Below, piece by piece: positions 16,166 through 26,455 of a stretch of 64,000 bases of DNA. Numbering within the stretch: position 1 is the first letter of the stretch; each line of letters begins with the position of its first letter. The stretch covers positions 248,001 through 312,000 of the forward strand of contig NZ_SWCM01000001.1 of the NCBI RefSeq assembly GCF_005116645.1, read 5' to 3'. The position numbers and the translations under genes are program-made. The DNA comes from Desulfopila sp. IMCC35006 (GTDB lineage: Bacteria > Desulfobacterota > Desulfobulbia > Desulfobulbales > Desulfocapsaceae). The notes below the pieces were generated by a model. That model worked only from the letters and a program-made list of their open reading frames with translations, had not been told where the DNA came from and did no database searches.

Positions 16166-18304
16166 ATGTCAGAGAATCCAAAATTACAGAAATGGGCAGA
16201 ACTCGCCTCCAAGCAAATGAAGGGCAAATCCGTTGACAGCCTCGACTGGATGACCCCGGAGGGTATAAAAGTAAAAGCGCTCTATACCGCTGAGGATCTT
16301 GAAGGGCTTGAAAATATCAACACCATGCCGGGCATGGCCCCCTATACCCGTGGCCCCATGACCACTATGTATGCGGGACGGCCATGGACCATTCGTCAGT
16401 ATGCCGGTTTCTCCACCGCCAAAGAATCAAACGCCTTCTACCACAAGGCCCTTGCTGCCGGGCAGAAAGGGCTGTCGGTTGCCTTCGATCTGGCAACGCA
16501 TCGCGGCTACGATTCTGACCATCCTCGGGTCGCCGGAGATATCGGCAAAGCGGGTGTAGCCATAGACTCCGTAGAAGATATGAAGATTCTCTTTGACGGT
16601 ATACCACTCAACGAGATGTCGGTTTCAATGACCATGAACGGCGCCGTCATTCCAATTCTCGCCGGGTACATTGTTGCGGCGGAAGAACAGGGCGTCAGCC
16701 ATGACCAGTTATCCGGCACCATCCAAAATGATATTTTAAAGGAATATCTGACGAGAAACACATATATTTACCCACCGGGGCCATCCATGCGGATCATCTC
16801 CGACATCATGGCTTTTTGTTCCAAGAATATGCCCAAATACAATACGATCAGCATCAGCGGCTACCACATGATGGAAGCCGGTGCCAACAGTGTTCTCCAG
16901 ACGGCCTTTACCCTGGCTGACGGCGTCGAATATGTCCGGGCTGCACTGAAAAGTGGTATGGATGTCGACACCTTTGCCCCACGGCTCTCCTTCTTTTTCG
17001 GTATTGGCATGAATTTTTTCATGGATATCGCCATGCTGCGGGCAGCCAGGTTCCTCTGGCATCGATTGATGAGCGAATTCAAGCCGAAGAACCCGAAATC
17101 CTCCATGCTGCGCACGCATTGTCAAACCTCGGGCTGGAGTCTGACCGAGCAGGATCCCTATAATAATGTGATCCGTACCACCCTTGAGGCCATGTCTGCG
17201 GTCCTTGGCGGCACGCAGTCGCTGCACACCAACTCCTTCGATGAAGCCATCGGGCTGCCCACTGATTTTTCCGCCCGTATTGCCAGGAACACTCAGATCA
17301 TCATTCAGGAAGAGTCACAGGTCTGTCACGTTATCGACCCATTAGGCGGATCATATTATATCGAATCCCTGACAAACAGCATTGTCGAAGAGGCACAGAA
17401 AATCATCGATGAAATTGCCGGACTTGGCGGTATGGCCAAAGCAATTGAAAGCGGTATGCCGAAAATGAGAGTCGAGGAATCAGCTGCCCGCAAGCAAGCC
17501 AGAATTGATCAGGGTCTGGACGTAATAGTCGGAGTCAACAAATACAAGCTGGCTGATGAAAAGATAGACTTTGAAGTCAGGGAAGTGCCGGCAACCGTCC
17601 GTGATGAGCAGATTGCCAGGATCAAGGAAATTAAGGCCAGCCGTGATCAGGCCACCGTTAAAAAAGCGCTTGACGATCTCACCAACGCCGCGAAAAATGG
17701 CGGCAACCTGCTTGAAGCAGCCCTTCCTGCAGTCAGGGCACGAGCCACTGTCGGCGAAATTTCCGATGCAATGGAAGCGGTCTTTGGCCGGTTCGTTGCC
17801 ACGACACGGTGTATTTCCGGGGCCTATTCCTCAGAATTCAAAGCAAACGACGACACTATCACGGCCATCAAAGAGCGAACCAACAAGTTTCTAGAGAAAC
17901 AAGGTCGACGACCTCGACTGCTGGTGACGAAGATGGGCCAGGATGGACACGACCGTGGCTTCAAGGTTATCGCCAGTGCCTATGCGGATCTTGGATTTGA
18001 CGTGGATATCAGTCCAATGTTCCAGACCCCGGAAGAAGCCGCGAAAATGGCCATTGAAAACGATGTCCATGTCGTTGGCGCATCAAGTCTTGCCGCGGGA
18101 CATAAATCACTCATTCCCGCACTCATCAAGGAACTGAAGAAAATCGGCGGCGAAGACATTCTGGTTGTTGCCGGCGGGGTCATCCCCCCGGCTGACTATG
18201 ACTTTCTCTTTGAAGCCGGAGTCAAGGCTGTATTCGGGCCAGGAACACCGATTCCGGTGTCCGCCGACAAGACTCTTTCCCTGCTGGAGGAGAAATATCG
18301 TTAG
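16166..18304 (+). CDS. mcm: Methylmalonyl-CoA mutase, single-chain, B12-dependent
   Basis: Adenosylcobalamin enzyme that converts (R)-methylmalonyl-CoA to succinyl-CoA. The 712-residue chain contains the TIM-barrel substrate domain (about 25-540; [23 protein letters not shown] at its entry, [24 protein letters not shown] near 350-375) and a C-terminal cobalamin domain (about 575-705). The latter has DGHDRG with the cobalt-ligating His, then ASSLAAGH and VVAGGVIP. It is the homodimeric type with both domains in one chain, not the split small/large form. The 16128-16160 leader ends in CTAAGTCACTAAAGGAG, resembling the tail of the dispersed repeat found further right. A strong terminator follows. 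Confidence 0.96.
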   Translation: MSENPKLQKWAELASKQMKGKSVDSLDWMTPEGIKVKALYTAEDLEGLENINTMPGMAPYTRGPMTTMYAGRPWTIRQYAGFSTAKESNAFYHKALAAGQKGLSVAFDLATHRGYDSDHPRVAGDIGKAGVAIDSVEDMKILFDGIPLNEMSVSMTMNGAVIPILAGYIVAAEEQGVSHDQLSGTIQNDILKEYLTRNTYIYPPGPSMRIISDIMAFCSKNMPKYNTISISGYHMMEAGANSVLQTAFTLADGVEYVRAALKSGMDVDTFAPRLSFFFGIGMNFFMDIAMLRAARFLWHRLMSEFKPKNPKSSMLRTHCQTSGWSLTEQDPYNNVIRTTLEAMSAVLGGTQSLHTNSFDEAIGLPTDFSARIARNTQIIIQEESQVCHVIDPLGGSYYIESLTNSIVEEAQKIIDEIAGLGGMAKAIESGMPKMRVEESAARKQARIDQGLDVIVGVNKYKLADEKIDFEVREVPATVRDEQIARIKEIKASRDQATVKKALDDLTNAAKNGGNLLEAALPAVRARATVGEISDAMEAVFGRFVATTRCISGAYSSEFKANDDTITAIKERTNKFLEKQGRRPRLLVTKMGQDGHDRGFKVIASAYADLGFDVDISPMFQTPEEAAKMAIENDVHVVGASSLAAGHKSLIPALIKELKKIGGEDILVVAGGVIPPADYDFLFEAGVKAVFGPGTPIPVSADKTLSLLEEKYR

Positions 18305-18321
18305 CAGCAACGCTTAACAGC

Positions 18322-18377
18322 ACAACGGGCCCGGCGGTTTTCCCTCGCTTGATCGCTGGGCCTGTTGTGTTTTTTCG
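18322..18377 (+). terminator. Rho-independent terminator after the mutase gene
   Basis: ACAACGGGCCCGGCG pairs with CGCTGGGCCTGTTGT (15 positions, two G-U) around a 20-base loop, followed by GTTTTTT. It partly separates the mutase from meaB. Confidence 0.85.
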
Positions 18378-18430
18378 CACCAGTGGCAATACGGCCGTCC
18401 AATCACCATTTTTAAAATCAAAGTTTCCCC

Positions 18431-19417
18431 ATGCTTAAAAGCCCCCACGAATATGTTGATGGCGTACTGAACCGGGATCGCCTGATGCTCGCCAGAACCA
18501 TCACCCTTATCGAAAGCACCCTGCCCGCTCACCAGGAATTAGCCAGGACAATTGTCGACCTGTTGCTCCCCCATACCGGCAAAGGATTCCGTATTGGCAT
18601 AACCGGTGTTCCTGGAGCTGGAAAAAGCACCTATATTGAAAGTTTTGGCAATATGCTCACAGAACTCGGCCACAGGGTTGCGGTGCTGGCTATCGATCCG
18701 AGCAGCAGCCGGAGCGGTGGATCAATCCTCGGAGATAAAACGCGAATGGAACGGCTGGCAGTCAACGCCAATGCTTTTATCCGCCCTTCTCCGTCAAGCG
18801 GCACCCTGGGTGGAGTAGGTCGAAAAACCAGGGAAACCATGCTGGTCTGCGAGGCTGCCGGCTACGATGTAGTCATCATTGAGACCGTTGGCGTCGGGCA
18901 ATCAGAAACAACCGTCGCATCAATGGTTGATTTCTTTCTGGTGCTCATGATCGCCGGGGCAGGTGATGAACTCCAGGGAATAAAAAAAGGTGTGCTTGAA
19001 GTGGCTGACGCCATCGTCATCAACAAGGCAGACGGCGATAATATCCTGCGCGCTGAAATTGCCCGAAAAGAATACCAGACCGCTCTGCATATGCTGATGC
19101 CGAACAGCCCAAACTGGTCGCCGCCGGTCCTCACCTGCAGTTCCCTCGAACATACCGGTATCGGCAAAATATGGGAGACTATCCTTGACCACCGTAAAAA
19201 ACTGAGCGACAGCGGAGAGATGAGCAAAAAAAGAAAACACCAGGCGCTTGACTGGATGGCTTTTCTTCTGGAAGATGGTTTACGCCAGTGGTTTTACAGC
19301 GATCCCCAGGTGAAAGCAGCTTTGCCCGGCTTACGGGCTGAGGTAGAAAACGAGAAGACATCGCCTACGGCTGCAGCGGATACATTGCTTAGATTTTTGC
19401 AAGTAAACAACAGGTAG
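18431..19417 (+). CDS. meaB: Methylmalonyl-CoA mutase-associated GTPase MeaB
   Basis: G3E-family P-loop GTPase that protects methylmalonyl-CoA mutase and gates loading and repair of its cobalamin cofactor. The 328 residues contain Walker A GVPGAGKST (about 59-67), the region AIDPSSSRSGGSILGDKTRM, switch and Walker B elements IIETVGVGQSE, and the base-recognition NKADG. The C-terminal dimerisation arm is present. It lies 126 bases behind the mutase gene, the usual placement, though a terminator intervenes. Confidence 0.95.
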   Translation: MLKSPHEYVDGVLNRDRLMLARTITLIESTLPAHQELARTIVDLLLPHTGKGFRIGITGVPGAGKSTYIESFGNMLTELGHRVAVLAIDPSSSRSGGSILGDKTRMERLAVNANAFIRPSPSSGTLGGVGRKTRETMLVCEAAGYDVVIIETVGVGQSETTVASMVDFFLVLMIAGAGDELQGIKKGVLEVADAIVINKADGDNILRAEIARKEYQTALHMLMPNSPNWSPPVLTCSSLEHTGIGKIWETILDHRKKLSDSGEMSKKRKHQALDWMAFLLEDGLRQWFYSDPQVKAALPGLRAEVENEKTSPTAAADTLLRFLQVNNR

Positions 19418-19776
19418 TTAAGGCTGGTCTTTTTGATTGCGGCCAGCTCTGTTTGTTATACCATCCTGAGTATTGAATATGCTGTTCAGCGATTCTGGCA
19501 ATTTCCCCGAAGATCTTCTGCTGGCCAATATCCTAAACCTTTCTAGTGCCGCCCCTTCACCTCGTCACCGACATCCACCGAGTTTTCCACCAGGAAGCAA
19601 TCCGTATCAAAATGTGGAGTGTGCCCGTTCGACTCGTTAACAATCTTCTCGACCTCACAACTCGAATAATTTCGTCCAGAGAATTCGACCGCCTCCGAAG
19701 GGAGGCATAAGACTTGCCACGAGACACCGCAAGGTATTTTCCTGCGGTGTCTCGCGTAAAGGTGGGACAAGATAAA
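19418..19776. other. Convergent intergenic region
   Basis: 360 bases between meaB and the transcarboxylase 5S gene, whose ends face each other. A perfect 12-bp inverted repeat (CGAGACACCGCA at 19720-19731, complement at 19743-19754) lies 23 bases beyond the 5S stop and may end both transcripts, though no T-run follows. A short minus-strand reading frame (19543-19695) has no recognisable product. Confidence 0.55.
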
Positions 19777-21738
19777 TCAGCTTATGACACAGAGCACAGC
19801 GCCTTTGGCAACCGTATCTCCACTGGCAAATTTAATGCCGCTCACCGTTCCGTCACAGGGTGCGGTCAGGGCATTCTCCATCTTCATCGCCTCAAGGACG
19901 ACCAGGGTGTCACCCTTTTTAACCGCATCGCCTGCTTTCTTCTCGTATTTAACGATCATACCCGGCATAGGAGCAAGAAGCAGGGTTCCACCCGCCGGTG
20001 CAACCGGCTCTGGAGCCGGGGCCTGGGCCGGAGCTGCTGCCGCTGGTTGCGCAGGGGCTGGGGCAGGAGCCGCTGCCGCCCGTGGAGCCACAGGAACAGC
20101 CTGCATATCCCCGGTTGGATCCACTTCGACATTGAAATACTCGTTGTCGACAAAGACATTGAACGTTCTCAGCGCCGGAGATTTCGGCGGAGTATCTCCT
20201 TTTGGCTCGATCAGTTTACCGGCCTTGGCCTTCTTGATCAGTTCGTCTCTTTTCTTCACCTCTTCCATGGTAATTGGCTTCACGCTCGCCGGTGGCTCGG
20301 ATTTACCGTATTTCCATTCGAGGAATTTTTTTCCGGTAACCGGAAATTGGGCATAGAGGATCAGATCATCCATATCTACGGCCAGATCGCCAATCTCGGC
20401 TTTAGCCTTGTCAAGCTCCGGCTCAAGAACTTCTGCCGGACGACAGGTAATCGGCGTTTCTCCACGGGGGTATCCTTTCAGAGCTTTTTTCTGGAGTTCG
20501 GCATTAATCGGCACCGCAGTTTTCCCATACAGTCCGTAGCAGAGATCCTTCACCTGTCCGGTGATCATCTTGTAGCGCTCATCCGGCGTATCATGCAGGA
20601 CATTATTGACCGTCTGCACACCAACAATCTGACTGGTAGGCGTGACAAGTGGAATTTGGCCCAGATCCTTACGAACCCTCGGCAGTTCCTTATAAACCTC
20701 ATCAATCTTATCCAGAGCATCCATTTCACGCAGCTGATTGACCAGATTCGACAACATTCCGCCAGGAGTCTGGTGCAGCAGAACATTAATATCAATAATT
20801 GAGACCTTGGAATCATCGAGCAGGTGTTTGTATTTCGGCAGCACCTCTTTTTCTAAAATCTCGTTGATAACCGCCAGTTTCTTAATATCAAAACCGGTAT
20901 CACGACTGGTGCCAAGAAGGGCCATGACCAGTGGTTCAATCGCTGCGTGGGATGTCCTGTAGGCATAGGGCGTCATACAGGTGTCGAGAATATCTACCCC
21001 TGCCTCGATCGCCTTCAAAAAGGTCATCGGTGACATACCTGAAGTAAAGTGGCTATGCAGATGAATGGGAACCTTGACCGCCTTTTTCAGGGCCTTGATC
21101 AACGGATACGCATCATACGGGGCCATCAGTCCGGCCATGTCCTTGACGCAGACGGAATCGGCACCCATATCTTCCAGAGTTTTCGCCCTGTCGACGTAAT
21201 AATCGAGGTTATAGACCTCGCCGCCCAGGCGAGGCTCGGTGAGGGTATAACAGATACAACCCTGGAAATGCTTGCCGCTTTTCTTGATCTGCTTGACAAC
21301 CGTCTCAAAGTTCCGGTAGTCGTTCAGGGCATCAAAGGTCCGGAATATATCCATGCCGTTTTCTGCCGCCCGATCAACAAAGGCATAGGCCAGATCGTCT
21401 GCATAATTTCGATAACCAACAAGGTTTTGCGCTCGCAGGAGCATGGAGAACGGGGTCTTTTTGATGTAGCGCTTCAGGGTGCGCAGTCTCTGCCAGGGGT
21501 CCTCATTGAGGAACCGGTGCATGGTGTCAAAGGTCGCACCACCCCAGGTTTCGATAGCCCAGAAGCCTATTTCATCCATCAGTTCCGCCACCGGAATCAT
21601 ATCTTCTGTCCGTCCGCGAGTCGCAAAAAGCGACTGATGCCCGTCTCGAAGCGACAGATCCATTATTTTCACAGGATTCTTAGCCTTAGGCCGGTCTGCG
21701 GAATAATTCAATGGGGTCATCTTGACTTGATCACTCAT
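19777..21738 (-). CDS. Transcarboxylase 5S subunit fused to 1.3S biotin carrier
   Basis: Oxaloacetate/pyruvate carboxyltransferase with its own biotin domain. Residues about 20-300 form the HMG-CoA-lyase-like TIM barrel with DLSLRDGHQSLFATRGR, the carbamylated-Lys region VCVKDMAGLM and the metal ligands of HLHSH. The conserved PYC/OADA region runs to about 475. A Pro/Ala-rich linker (about 550-580) leads to a biotinyl domain with EAMKMEN, Lys619. The same architecture occurs in pyruvate carboxylase subunit B and oxaloacetate decarboxylase alpha. I favour methylmalonyl-CoA:pyruvate transcarboxylase because the 12S-like partner is encoded in the same run, no biotin carboxylase is present here, and this enzyme is known from Desulfobulbus propionate metabolism. 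Confidence 0.87.
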   Translation of the reverse strand: MSDQVKMTPLNYSADRPKAKNPVKIMDLSLRDGHQSLFATRGRTEDMIPVAELMDEIGFWAIETWGGATFDTMHRFLNEDPWQRLRTLKRYIKKTPFSMLLRAQNLVGYRNYADDLAYAFVDRAAENGMDIFRTFDALNDYRNFETVVKQIKKSGKHFQGCICYTLTEPRLGGEVYNLDYYVDRAKTLEDMGADSVCVKDMAGLMAPYDAYPLIKALKKAVKVPIHLHSHFTSGMSPMTFLKAIEAGVDILDTCMTPYAYRTSHAAIEPLVMALLGTSRDTGFDIKKLAVINEILEKEVLPKYKHLLDDSKVSIIDINVLLHQTPGGMLSNLVNQLREMDALDKIDEVYKELPRVRKDLGQIPLVTPTSQIVGVQTVNNVLHDTPDERYKMITGQVKDLCYGLYGKTAVPINAELQKKALKGYPRGETPITCRPAEVLEPELDKAKAEIGDLAVDMDDLILYAQFPVTGKKFLEWKYGKSEPPASVKPITMEEVKKRDELIKKAKAGKLIEPKGDTPPKSPALRTFNVFVDNEYFNVEVDPTGDMQAVPVAPRAAAAPAPAPAQPAAAAPAQAPAPEPVAPAGGTLLLAPMPGMIVKYEKKAGDAVKKGDTLVVLEAMKMENALTAPCDGTVSGIKFASGDTVAKGAVLCVIS

Positions 21739-21779
21739 TCTATTTCTCCTATCACCTGATCTTTAAACTGTAGATTCTA

Positions 21780-21983
21780 CTAAAAACGAGTAAACGTTCT
21801 TAATTGGATTAATCTCCGCATGGCCATCATTTCCTGACTACCACTTTGTGCCCACGGACTGTATGCGGTGCCGCCAGTCTCCCGCACGGGAGCCTGCTGT
21901 TCATATAAAGCTGCCTCTTCCTGTTGAAGATAGAGACTTACAGCAGCCAGGGCAGCGGCCATTTTCTTTTTTTTATCTGCCAT
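21780..21983 (-). CDS. Small soluble OadG-tail-like protein (MmdE-like)
   Basis: A 67-residue protein between the two transcarboxylase genes. It has no membrane helix. It begins with a lysine cluster and a helix (MADKKKKMAAALAAVSLYLQ) and ends with SPWAQSGSQEMMAMRR. That layout parallels the C-terminal domain of MmdD at 12479-12895 (an ELVAVIASVIA helix, then SPAWNRAGILEQMNSRF), so I read it as a free-standing carboxyltransferase-binding tail, comparable to the epsilon subunit MmdE of Veillonella. A role in assembling 12S and 5S subunits is inferred. I chose the ATG at 21983; a GTG at 21995 is possible. No strong ribosome binding site is visible. Confidence 0.65.
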   Translation of the reverse strand: MADKKKKMAAALAAVSLYLQQEEAALYEQQAPVRETGGTAYSPWAQSGSQEMMAMRRLIQLRTFTRF

Positions 21984-22096
21984 CAACACACCCACTGATT
22001 ATTTTGTCTTAAGGTCATCTTCTTCAGCTCAAGAACCTGTACCTTGGGTGGCATAAAAGATTCGATCCTTTCGCCTTACACCGGCGAAAGACAACT

Positions 22097-22381
22097 TTAT
22101 GCGCTATACATAGCATAGTCGGTTTCCTGACCAAGCAGTTTGTCTATCTGCATCTGAATTTCGATGCGCTTGGGGTTATTCACCCAGCTGTTCCAATCTT
22201 CAACCGAACGCCAGGTGCTGATCACCATGCACTCGTCCTTTTTATCTATCCGAGTAAGGGTTTCACCTGAAATATATCCAGGTTGTTCAAGGGTAAGCGC
22301 GCGCAATCTTTTCAGAAGAAGGGTCAGTTCGACAGCATTCTGATCCTGCACCTTCCGTTTTATAAATATTTTCACTGTCAT
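22097..22381 (-). CDS. ABM-fold (antibiotic biosynthesis monooxygenase-like) protein
   Basis: A 94-residue dimeric alpha-beta barrel-type protein. The pattern MTVKIFIKRKV, the helix LLLKRLRALTLEQPGY, GETLTRIDKKDECMVISTWRSVEDW and the final helix fits the ABM family (heme oxygenases, monooxygenases, and many of unknown role). No heme-ligand His is obvious. The ATG at 22381 is supported by GAGGAG six bases upstream. Its place between the 12S and 5S genes suggests it belongs to the acyl-CoA carboxyl-transfer unit, but no function follows from sequence. Confidence 0.72.
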   Translation of the reverse strand: MTVKIFIKRKVQDQNAVELTLLLKRLRALTLEQPGYISGETLTRIDKKDECMVISTWRSVEDWNSWVNNPKRIEIQMQIDKLLGQETDYAMYSA

Positions 22382-22421
22382 GTGCATCTCCTCTTCTATG
22401 ATCGACTAGATCTCAAGTCAG

Positions 22422-23972
22422 TTATAATGGTATATTGCCGTGTTTTTTCATTGGATTGGTGTCACGCTTATTCTGCAACAACTCCAGCGCCCTGATGATT
22501 CTGACCCGAGTTCTGGCCGGTTCAATAATATCGTCGATATATCCTCGCTGGGCAGCGACATATGGATTTGCGACAGTGTCCTGGTACTCTTTTTCTTTTT
22601 CTTTGAGAAAGGCGGCAGGATTTTCGGCCTTTTTGGCTTCTCGGCCATACAGGACGCCTACCGCACCGGTTGCGCCCATTACGGCAATTTCCGCACTGGG
22701 CCATGCATAATTGATATCTCCCCGGAGATGCTTGGAGGACATGACGCAGTAGGCACCACCATAGGCTTTCCTCGTGATAACGGTAACCTTGGGGATGGTA
22801 GCTTCGGCGAAGGCATAGAGTATCTTGGCGCCATTCCTGATAACCCCGCCATATTCCTGTGCTGTTCCCGGCAAGAACCCCGGAACGTCGACAAAGGTCA
22901 CCACCGGAATATTAAAACAGTCACAGAACCGCACAAACCTGGCACCCTTAACCGACGAATCGATGTCAAGCACCCCGGAAAGATGTAAAGGCTGGTTAGC
23001 GACGATACCGACACTCATCCCGTTGTACCGGGCAAAGCCTACAATCAGATTAGGGGCGAAGCTTTCTTTAACCTCAAAAAAGTCACGATCATCGATAGTC
23101 TGGAGAATAATCTCCTTCATGTCGTAGGCGGCGTTATTATTGTCCGGAAGTATCGAATTGAGCTCGACAGAGTCACGGTTTCTTGGATCGGCGCAGGGTA
23201 TGCAAGGCGGGTTCTCCATATTGTTCTGGGGCAGGTAAGAGAGCATTTTTCTAATATACTCAATTGCATCAGCACCAGAAGTTGCGGCATAATCAGAAAC
23301 GCCGCTGCGACTGGCATGCATTGCCGCTCCACCCAATGCTTCGGTGGTAACATCTTCAAAGGTCACCGATTTAACAACCTTTGGCCCAGTGAGAAACATA
23401 TAGGACTGATTCTGAACCATTATGACAAAATCGGTCAGCGCAGGCGAATACACCGCTCCCCCGGCACAGGGACCGAAAATAGCCGATATCTGTGGCACGA
23501 CACCGGAAGCCATGACGTTGCGCTGAAAAATCTCCGAATACCCGGCAAGGCTCTCGATGCCCTCTTGAATACGGGCTCCACCAGAATCGTTCAGGCCGAT
23601 TACCGGCGCACCGTTTTTCATGGCAAGATCCATTATCTTGCAGATCTTTTCCGCAAATGTTTCTGAAAGAGAACCACCAAGCACCGTGAAATCCTGGGCA
23701 AAAACATAAACAATGCGACCATTTACAGTGCCATGCCCGGTTACCACGCCATCACCTGGAAAGACTTGCGTCTCCATGCCGAAATCCCGGCATCTATGGG
23801 ATTTAAACATATCGAACTCTTCGAACGATCCTTTATCCAGCAGCAGGTCAATGCGTTCCCGGGCAGTCATAACCCCTTTTTCATGCTGCTTGTCTATCCT
23901 TTTCTGACCACCACCCAGTCGGGCTTCCGCCCTGAGTTTCTTCAGGTGATCCAATTGGTCATTTGTCTTCAT
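22422..23972 (-). CDS. Methylmalonyl-CoA carboxyltransferase 12S subunit (acyl-CoA carboxylase beta type)
   Basis: Transfers carboxyl between biotin and propionyl-CoA. The 516 residues contain both crotonase-like halves, with [37 protein letters not shown] and [17 protein letters not shown]. It is clearly related to MmdA (10916-12463) yet diverged in the central region (about 230-290, with extra cysteines [11 protein letters not shown]), so the two are distinct enzymes. Genomic linkage to the 5S-1.3S gene, and lack of a biotin carboxylase, point to the transcarboxylase. The ATG at 23972 fits family starts and has GGAGACACG upstream; six extra residues are possible. Confidence 0.87.
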   Translation of the reverse strand: MKTNDQLDHLKKLRAEARLGGGQKRIDKQHEKGVMTARERIDLLLDKGSFEEFDMFKSHRCRDFGMETQVFPGDGVVTGHGTVNGRIVYVFAQDFTVLGGSLSETFAEKICKIMDLAMKNGAPVIGLNDSGGARIQEGIESLAGYSEIFQRNVMASGVVPQISAIFGPCAGGAVYSPALTDFVIMVQNQSYMFLTGPKVVKSVTFEDVTTEALGGAAMHASRSGVSDYAATSGADAIEYIRKMLSYLPQNNMENPPCIPCADPRNRDSVELNSILPDNNNAAYDMKEIILQTIDDRDFFEVKESFAPNLIVGFARYNGMSVGIVANQPLHLSGVLDIDSSVKGARFVRFCDCFNIPVVTFVDVPGFLPGTAQEYGGVIRNGAKILYAFAEATIPKVTVITRKAYGGAYCVMSSKHLRGDINYAWPSAEIAVMGATGAVGVLYGREAKKAENPAAFLKEKEKEYQDTVANPYVAAQRGYIDDIIEPARTRVRIIRALELLQNKRDTNPMKKHGNIPL

Positions 23973-24036
23973 CGTGTCTCCTTGAAACAAAATTCACAGT
24001 GCACTTCGCAGCTCACCATCATTTCCAGCCAGATAA

Positions 24037-24909
24037 TCAGGAAAAAGCTTCCTTACATAATTTGCCTAAAGAACCGAGATCTTCACATACATAGAGGCCG
24101 CACTGCTGCATGGCTTCGATCTTTGCTGCTGCCGTACCCTGTCCGCCGCTGACTATCGCACCCGCGTGGCCCATGCGCCTGCCTGGCGGCGCCGTCAGTC
24201 CGGCAATAAAGCCGACAACTGGTTTTTTCATATTGGCCTTGATCCAGGCAGACGCCTGTTCCTCAGCGTTGCCGCCGATCTCACCAACCATGACCACCGC
24301 CTTCGTCTCCGGATCTGCATTGAAGGCCTCTAAACAATCGATAAACCCCGTACCGTTTACCGGATCGCCACCGATACCCACGCATGTTGTCTGACCAAGT
24401 CCGACCTGGGTCAACTGGTGCACCACCTCATAGGTGAGCGTGCCGGAGCGGGAGACAACACCGACCGGGCCGCCGGGCTTATGAATAGCACCAGGCATAA
24501 TGCCGATCTTGCATTGCCCAGGAGTAATAATCCCCGGGCAATTCGGCCCGATAAGCCGGGTCTTTTTCATTGCCAGATAATTTTTTATGCGCAGCATATC
24601 CATAACCGGAACACCTTCGGTTATGCAGACAATAAGTTCCACCCCTGCGTCTATTGCCTCAAGAATCGCGTCGGCTGCGAAAGGCGGAGGGACAAGTATC
24701 ATGGAGGCGTCGGCACCGGTCTTTTCCCTCGCTTCCTGTACGGTATTAAAAACTGGTACCGAGTCCATACTCTGACCACCTTTGCCAGGCGTCACCCCTG
24801 CAACAACGTTTGTACCATACGCGATACACTGCTGGGTATGAAACTGCCCTTCCTTGCCGGTAATACCCTGAACAAGGACACGTGTTTGGGAATTAATTAG
24901 AATGCTCAT
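24037..24909 (-). CDS. sucD: Succinyl-CoA synthetase alpha subunit
   Basis: ADP-forming succinate-CoA ligase alpha chain; carries the phosphohistidine. The 290 residues show the CoA-binding Rossmann domain ([20 protein letters not shown], about 14-33) and the ligase domain with [11 protein letters not shown] and the active-site His in [17 protein letters not shown] (about 247-263). It follows sucC on the same strand, with an unusually long gap of 286 bases in which I see no gene. It generates ATP from succinyl-CoA made by the mutase. Confidence 0.96.
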   Translation of the reverse strand: MSILINSQTRVLVQGITGKEGQFHTQQCIAYGTNVVAGVTPGKGGQSMDSVPVFNTVQEAREKTGADASMILVPPPFAADAILEAIDAGVELIVCITEGVPVMDMLRIKNYLAMKKTRLIGPNCPGIITPGQCKIGIMPGAIHKPGGPVGVVSRSGTLTYEVVHQLTQVGLGQTTCVGIGGDPVNGTGFIDCLEAFNADPETKAVVMVGEIGGNAEEQASAWIKANMKKPVVGFIAGLTAPPGRRMGHAGAIVSGGQGTAAAKIEAMQQCGLYVCEDLGSLGKLCKEAFS

Positions 24910-25195
24910 TTTTTTCCTTTGCGAGTATATTTAATACATACACCTTTTAAAAGTCAGGTGAGTTTCCTTTAACCGCTTGCCCCGCCACCGGCACATCAAA
25001 ATTAGTTGATTGAAATAACAGGTTTTTTGATGTCATGTGGGTCCTGTCTTGAGACTCTCAACAAACATAAAAAGAAACACGTCGCCGAACACAGGAGGCG
25101 GACATCTTTTGCTTATCCTCTTCAAGCTTTTGTTTTTTTGTATGTTTTGTCGTTGGATTTTCCCGGATGGTCTCTTCGGCCAAGCGTATTTTCAA

Positions 25196-26353
25196 TCAGG
25201 CTACGAGTTCTGCGACCTTTTTGGCAGCATCGGCCAGATCGGTTGCATTGATTAATTTCAGACCTGACTCACTGAGTATTCGTCGTCCTTCCTCAACATT
25301 GGTCCCTTCCATTCTGACCACGACAGGCACCGACAATTTGACTTTCTCCGCCGCCTGAACCACTCCCTGTGCCAGAACATCGCAGCGCAGTATGCCGCCA
25401 AAGATGTTGATCAAAATCCCCTTCACCTTGGAATCGCTCAAGATTATACGAAAACCATTTTCCACCATCTCTGCATTGGCACCGCCACCGACATCAAGGA
25501 AGTTAGCCGGCTCAGCACCTGCCTGCTTGATGATATCCATGGTAGCCATGGCCAGGCCGGCGCCATTGACCATGTTGCCGACATTCCCGTCTAGATTGAT
25601 ATAATTCAGGTTGTATTTAGCTGCTTCCGCTTCGGCAGGGTCATCTTCGTTCGGATCGTGCATGGCAACAACGTCGGGGTGCCTGAACAAGGCATTAGAA
25701 TCTATATCGACTTTGGCATCAAGGGCAATAACCCGATTATCATCCGTGATAATCAGAGGATTGATCTCGACCATGGAGCAGTCATAATCAACAAACAAAT
25801 TATAGAGATTTTTCAGGATTGCCCCGAACTCTTTCATAACCGCTTTATCGAGCTGCAGACCAAACATGACCTGACCGACATGATATCCCCTGATACCGGT
25901 AATCGGATTCACGGGAACTTTGATGATCCGTTCAGGGGTTTTGGCGGCAACTTCCTCTATATCCATACCGCCATCCTGGCTCGCAACGATGGTGATGGTC
26001 GCGGTACTGCGGTCAGGGATAATGGACAGGTAGAGTTCTTTTTTTATCGACAATCCTTTTTCAACCAAAATCGTTTTAACCACACGTCCTTCCGGGCCGG
26101 TCTGCTTGGTGACCAGAGTCATACCAAGTATTGCCTGTGCAGCCGTTGTGACTTCCTTGACTGTCTTGGCTATTTTCACACCGCCGCCCTTACCCCGCCC
26201 CCCAGCATGAATCTGAGCTTTGACAGCAACCGGAAGGCCAAGATTTGCAGCAGCCTTTTCAACACCCTCTACAGTAGTACTGACACCGCCTTCGGGAGTT
26301 GGCACCTTATACTTACGAAAAAGTTCTTTTGCCTGGTATTCATGGATTTTCAT
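25196..26353 (-). CDS. sucC: Succinyl-CoA synthetase beta subunit
   Basis: ATP-grasp subunit of succinate-CoA ligase. The 385 residues begin [20 protein letters not shown] and contain the ATP-grasp domain with [17 protein letters not shown] (about 43-59), the metal-binding [10 protein letters not shown] and, in the C-terminal flavodoxin-like domain, [11 protein letters not shown] and [10 protein letters not shown], all typical. The ATG at 26353 is chosen over one two codons earlier to match the family. It heads the run sucC-sucD-12S-ABM-small-5S on the minus strand and starts 53 bases behind the prpE terminator, so it likely has its own promoter. Confidence 0.96.
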   Translation of the reverse strand: MKIHEYQAKELFRKYKVPTPEGGVSTTVEGVEKAAANLGLPVAVKAQIHAGGRGKGGGVKIAKTVKEVTTAAQAILGMTLVTKQTGPEGRVVKTILVEKGLSIKKELYLSIIPDRSTATITIVASQDGGMDIEEVAAKTPERIIKVPVNPITGIRGYHVGQVMFGLQLDKAVMKEFGAILKNLYNLFVDYDCSMVEINPLIITDDNRVIALDAKVDIDSNALFRHPDVVAMHDPNEDDPAEAEAAKYNLNYINLDGNVGNMVNGAGLAMATMDIIKQAGAEPANFLDVGGGANAEMVENGFRIILSDSKVKGILINIFGGILRCDVLAQGVVQAAEKVKLSVPVVVRMEGTNVEEGRRILSESGLKLINATDLADAAKKVAELVA

Positions 26354-26405
26354 AAACACTCATCCTGGAATTCGGAGCAGGAGTTCTCTCGGGCCCCTTA
26401 AAGTT

Positions 26406-26437
26406 AAAAAAAAGGCAGCTGCCAAAAAGCAGCTGCC
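26406..26437 (-). terminator. Rho-independent terminator of prpE
   Basis: Perfect 9-base stem (GGCAGCTGC / GCAGCTGCC) with a 6-base loop; on the minus strand it is followed by eight T. It lies 19 bases past the prpE stop. Confidence 0.9.
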
Positions 26438-26455
26438 GGTTGAAGTATGCGTAAA

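Noticed and set aside
19543-19770. 75-codon minus-strand frame downstream of the 5S-1.3S gene
   Set aside because: No family resemblance, no ribosome binding site, and it runs through an inverted repeat.
22440-22988. Long plus-strand frame opposite the 12S carboxyltransferase gene
   Set aside because: It is an antisense shadow; the minus-strand protein is a full-length, well-conserved enzyme.
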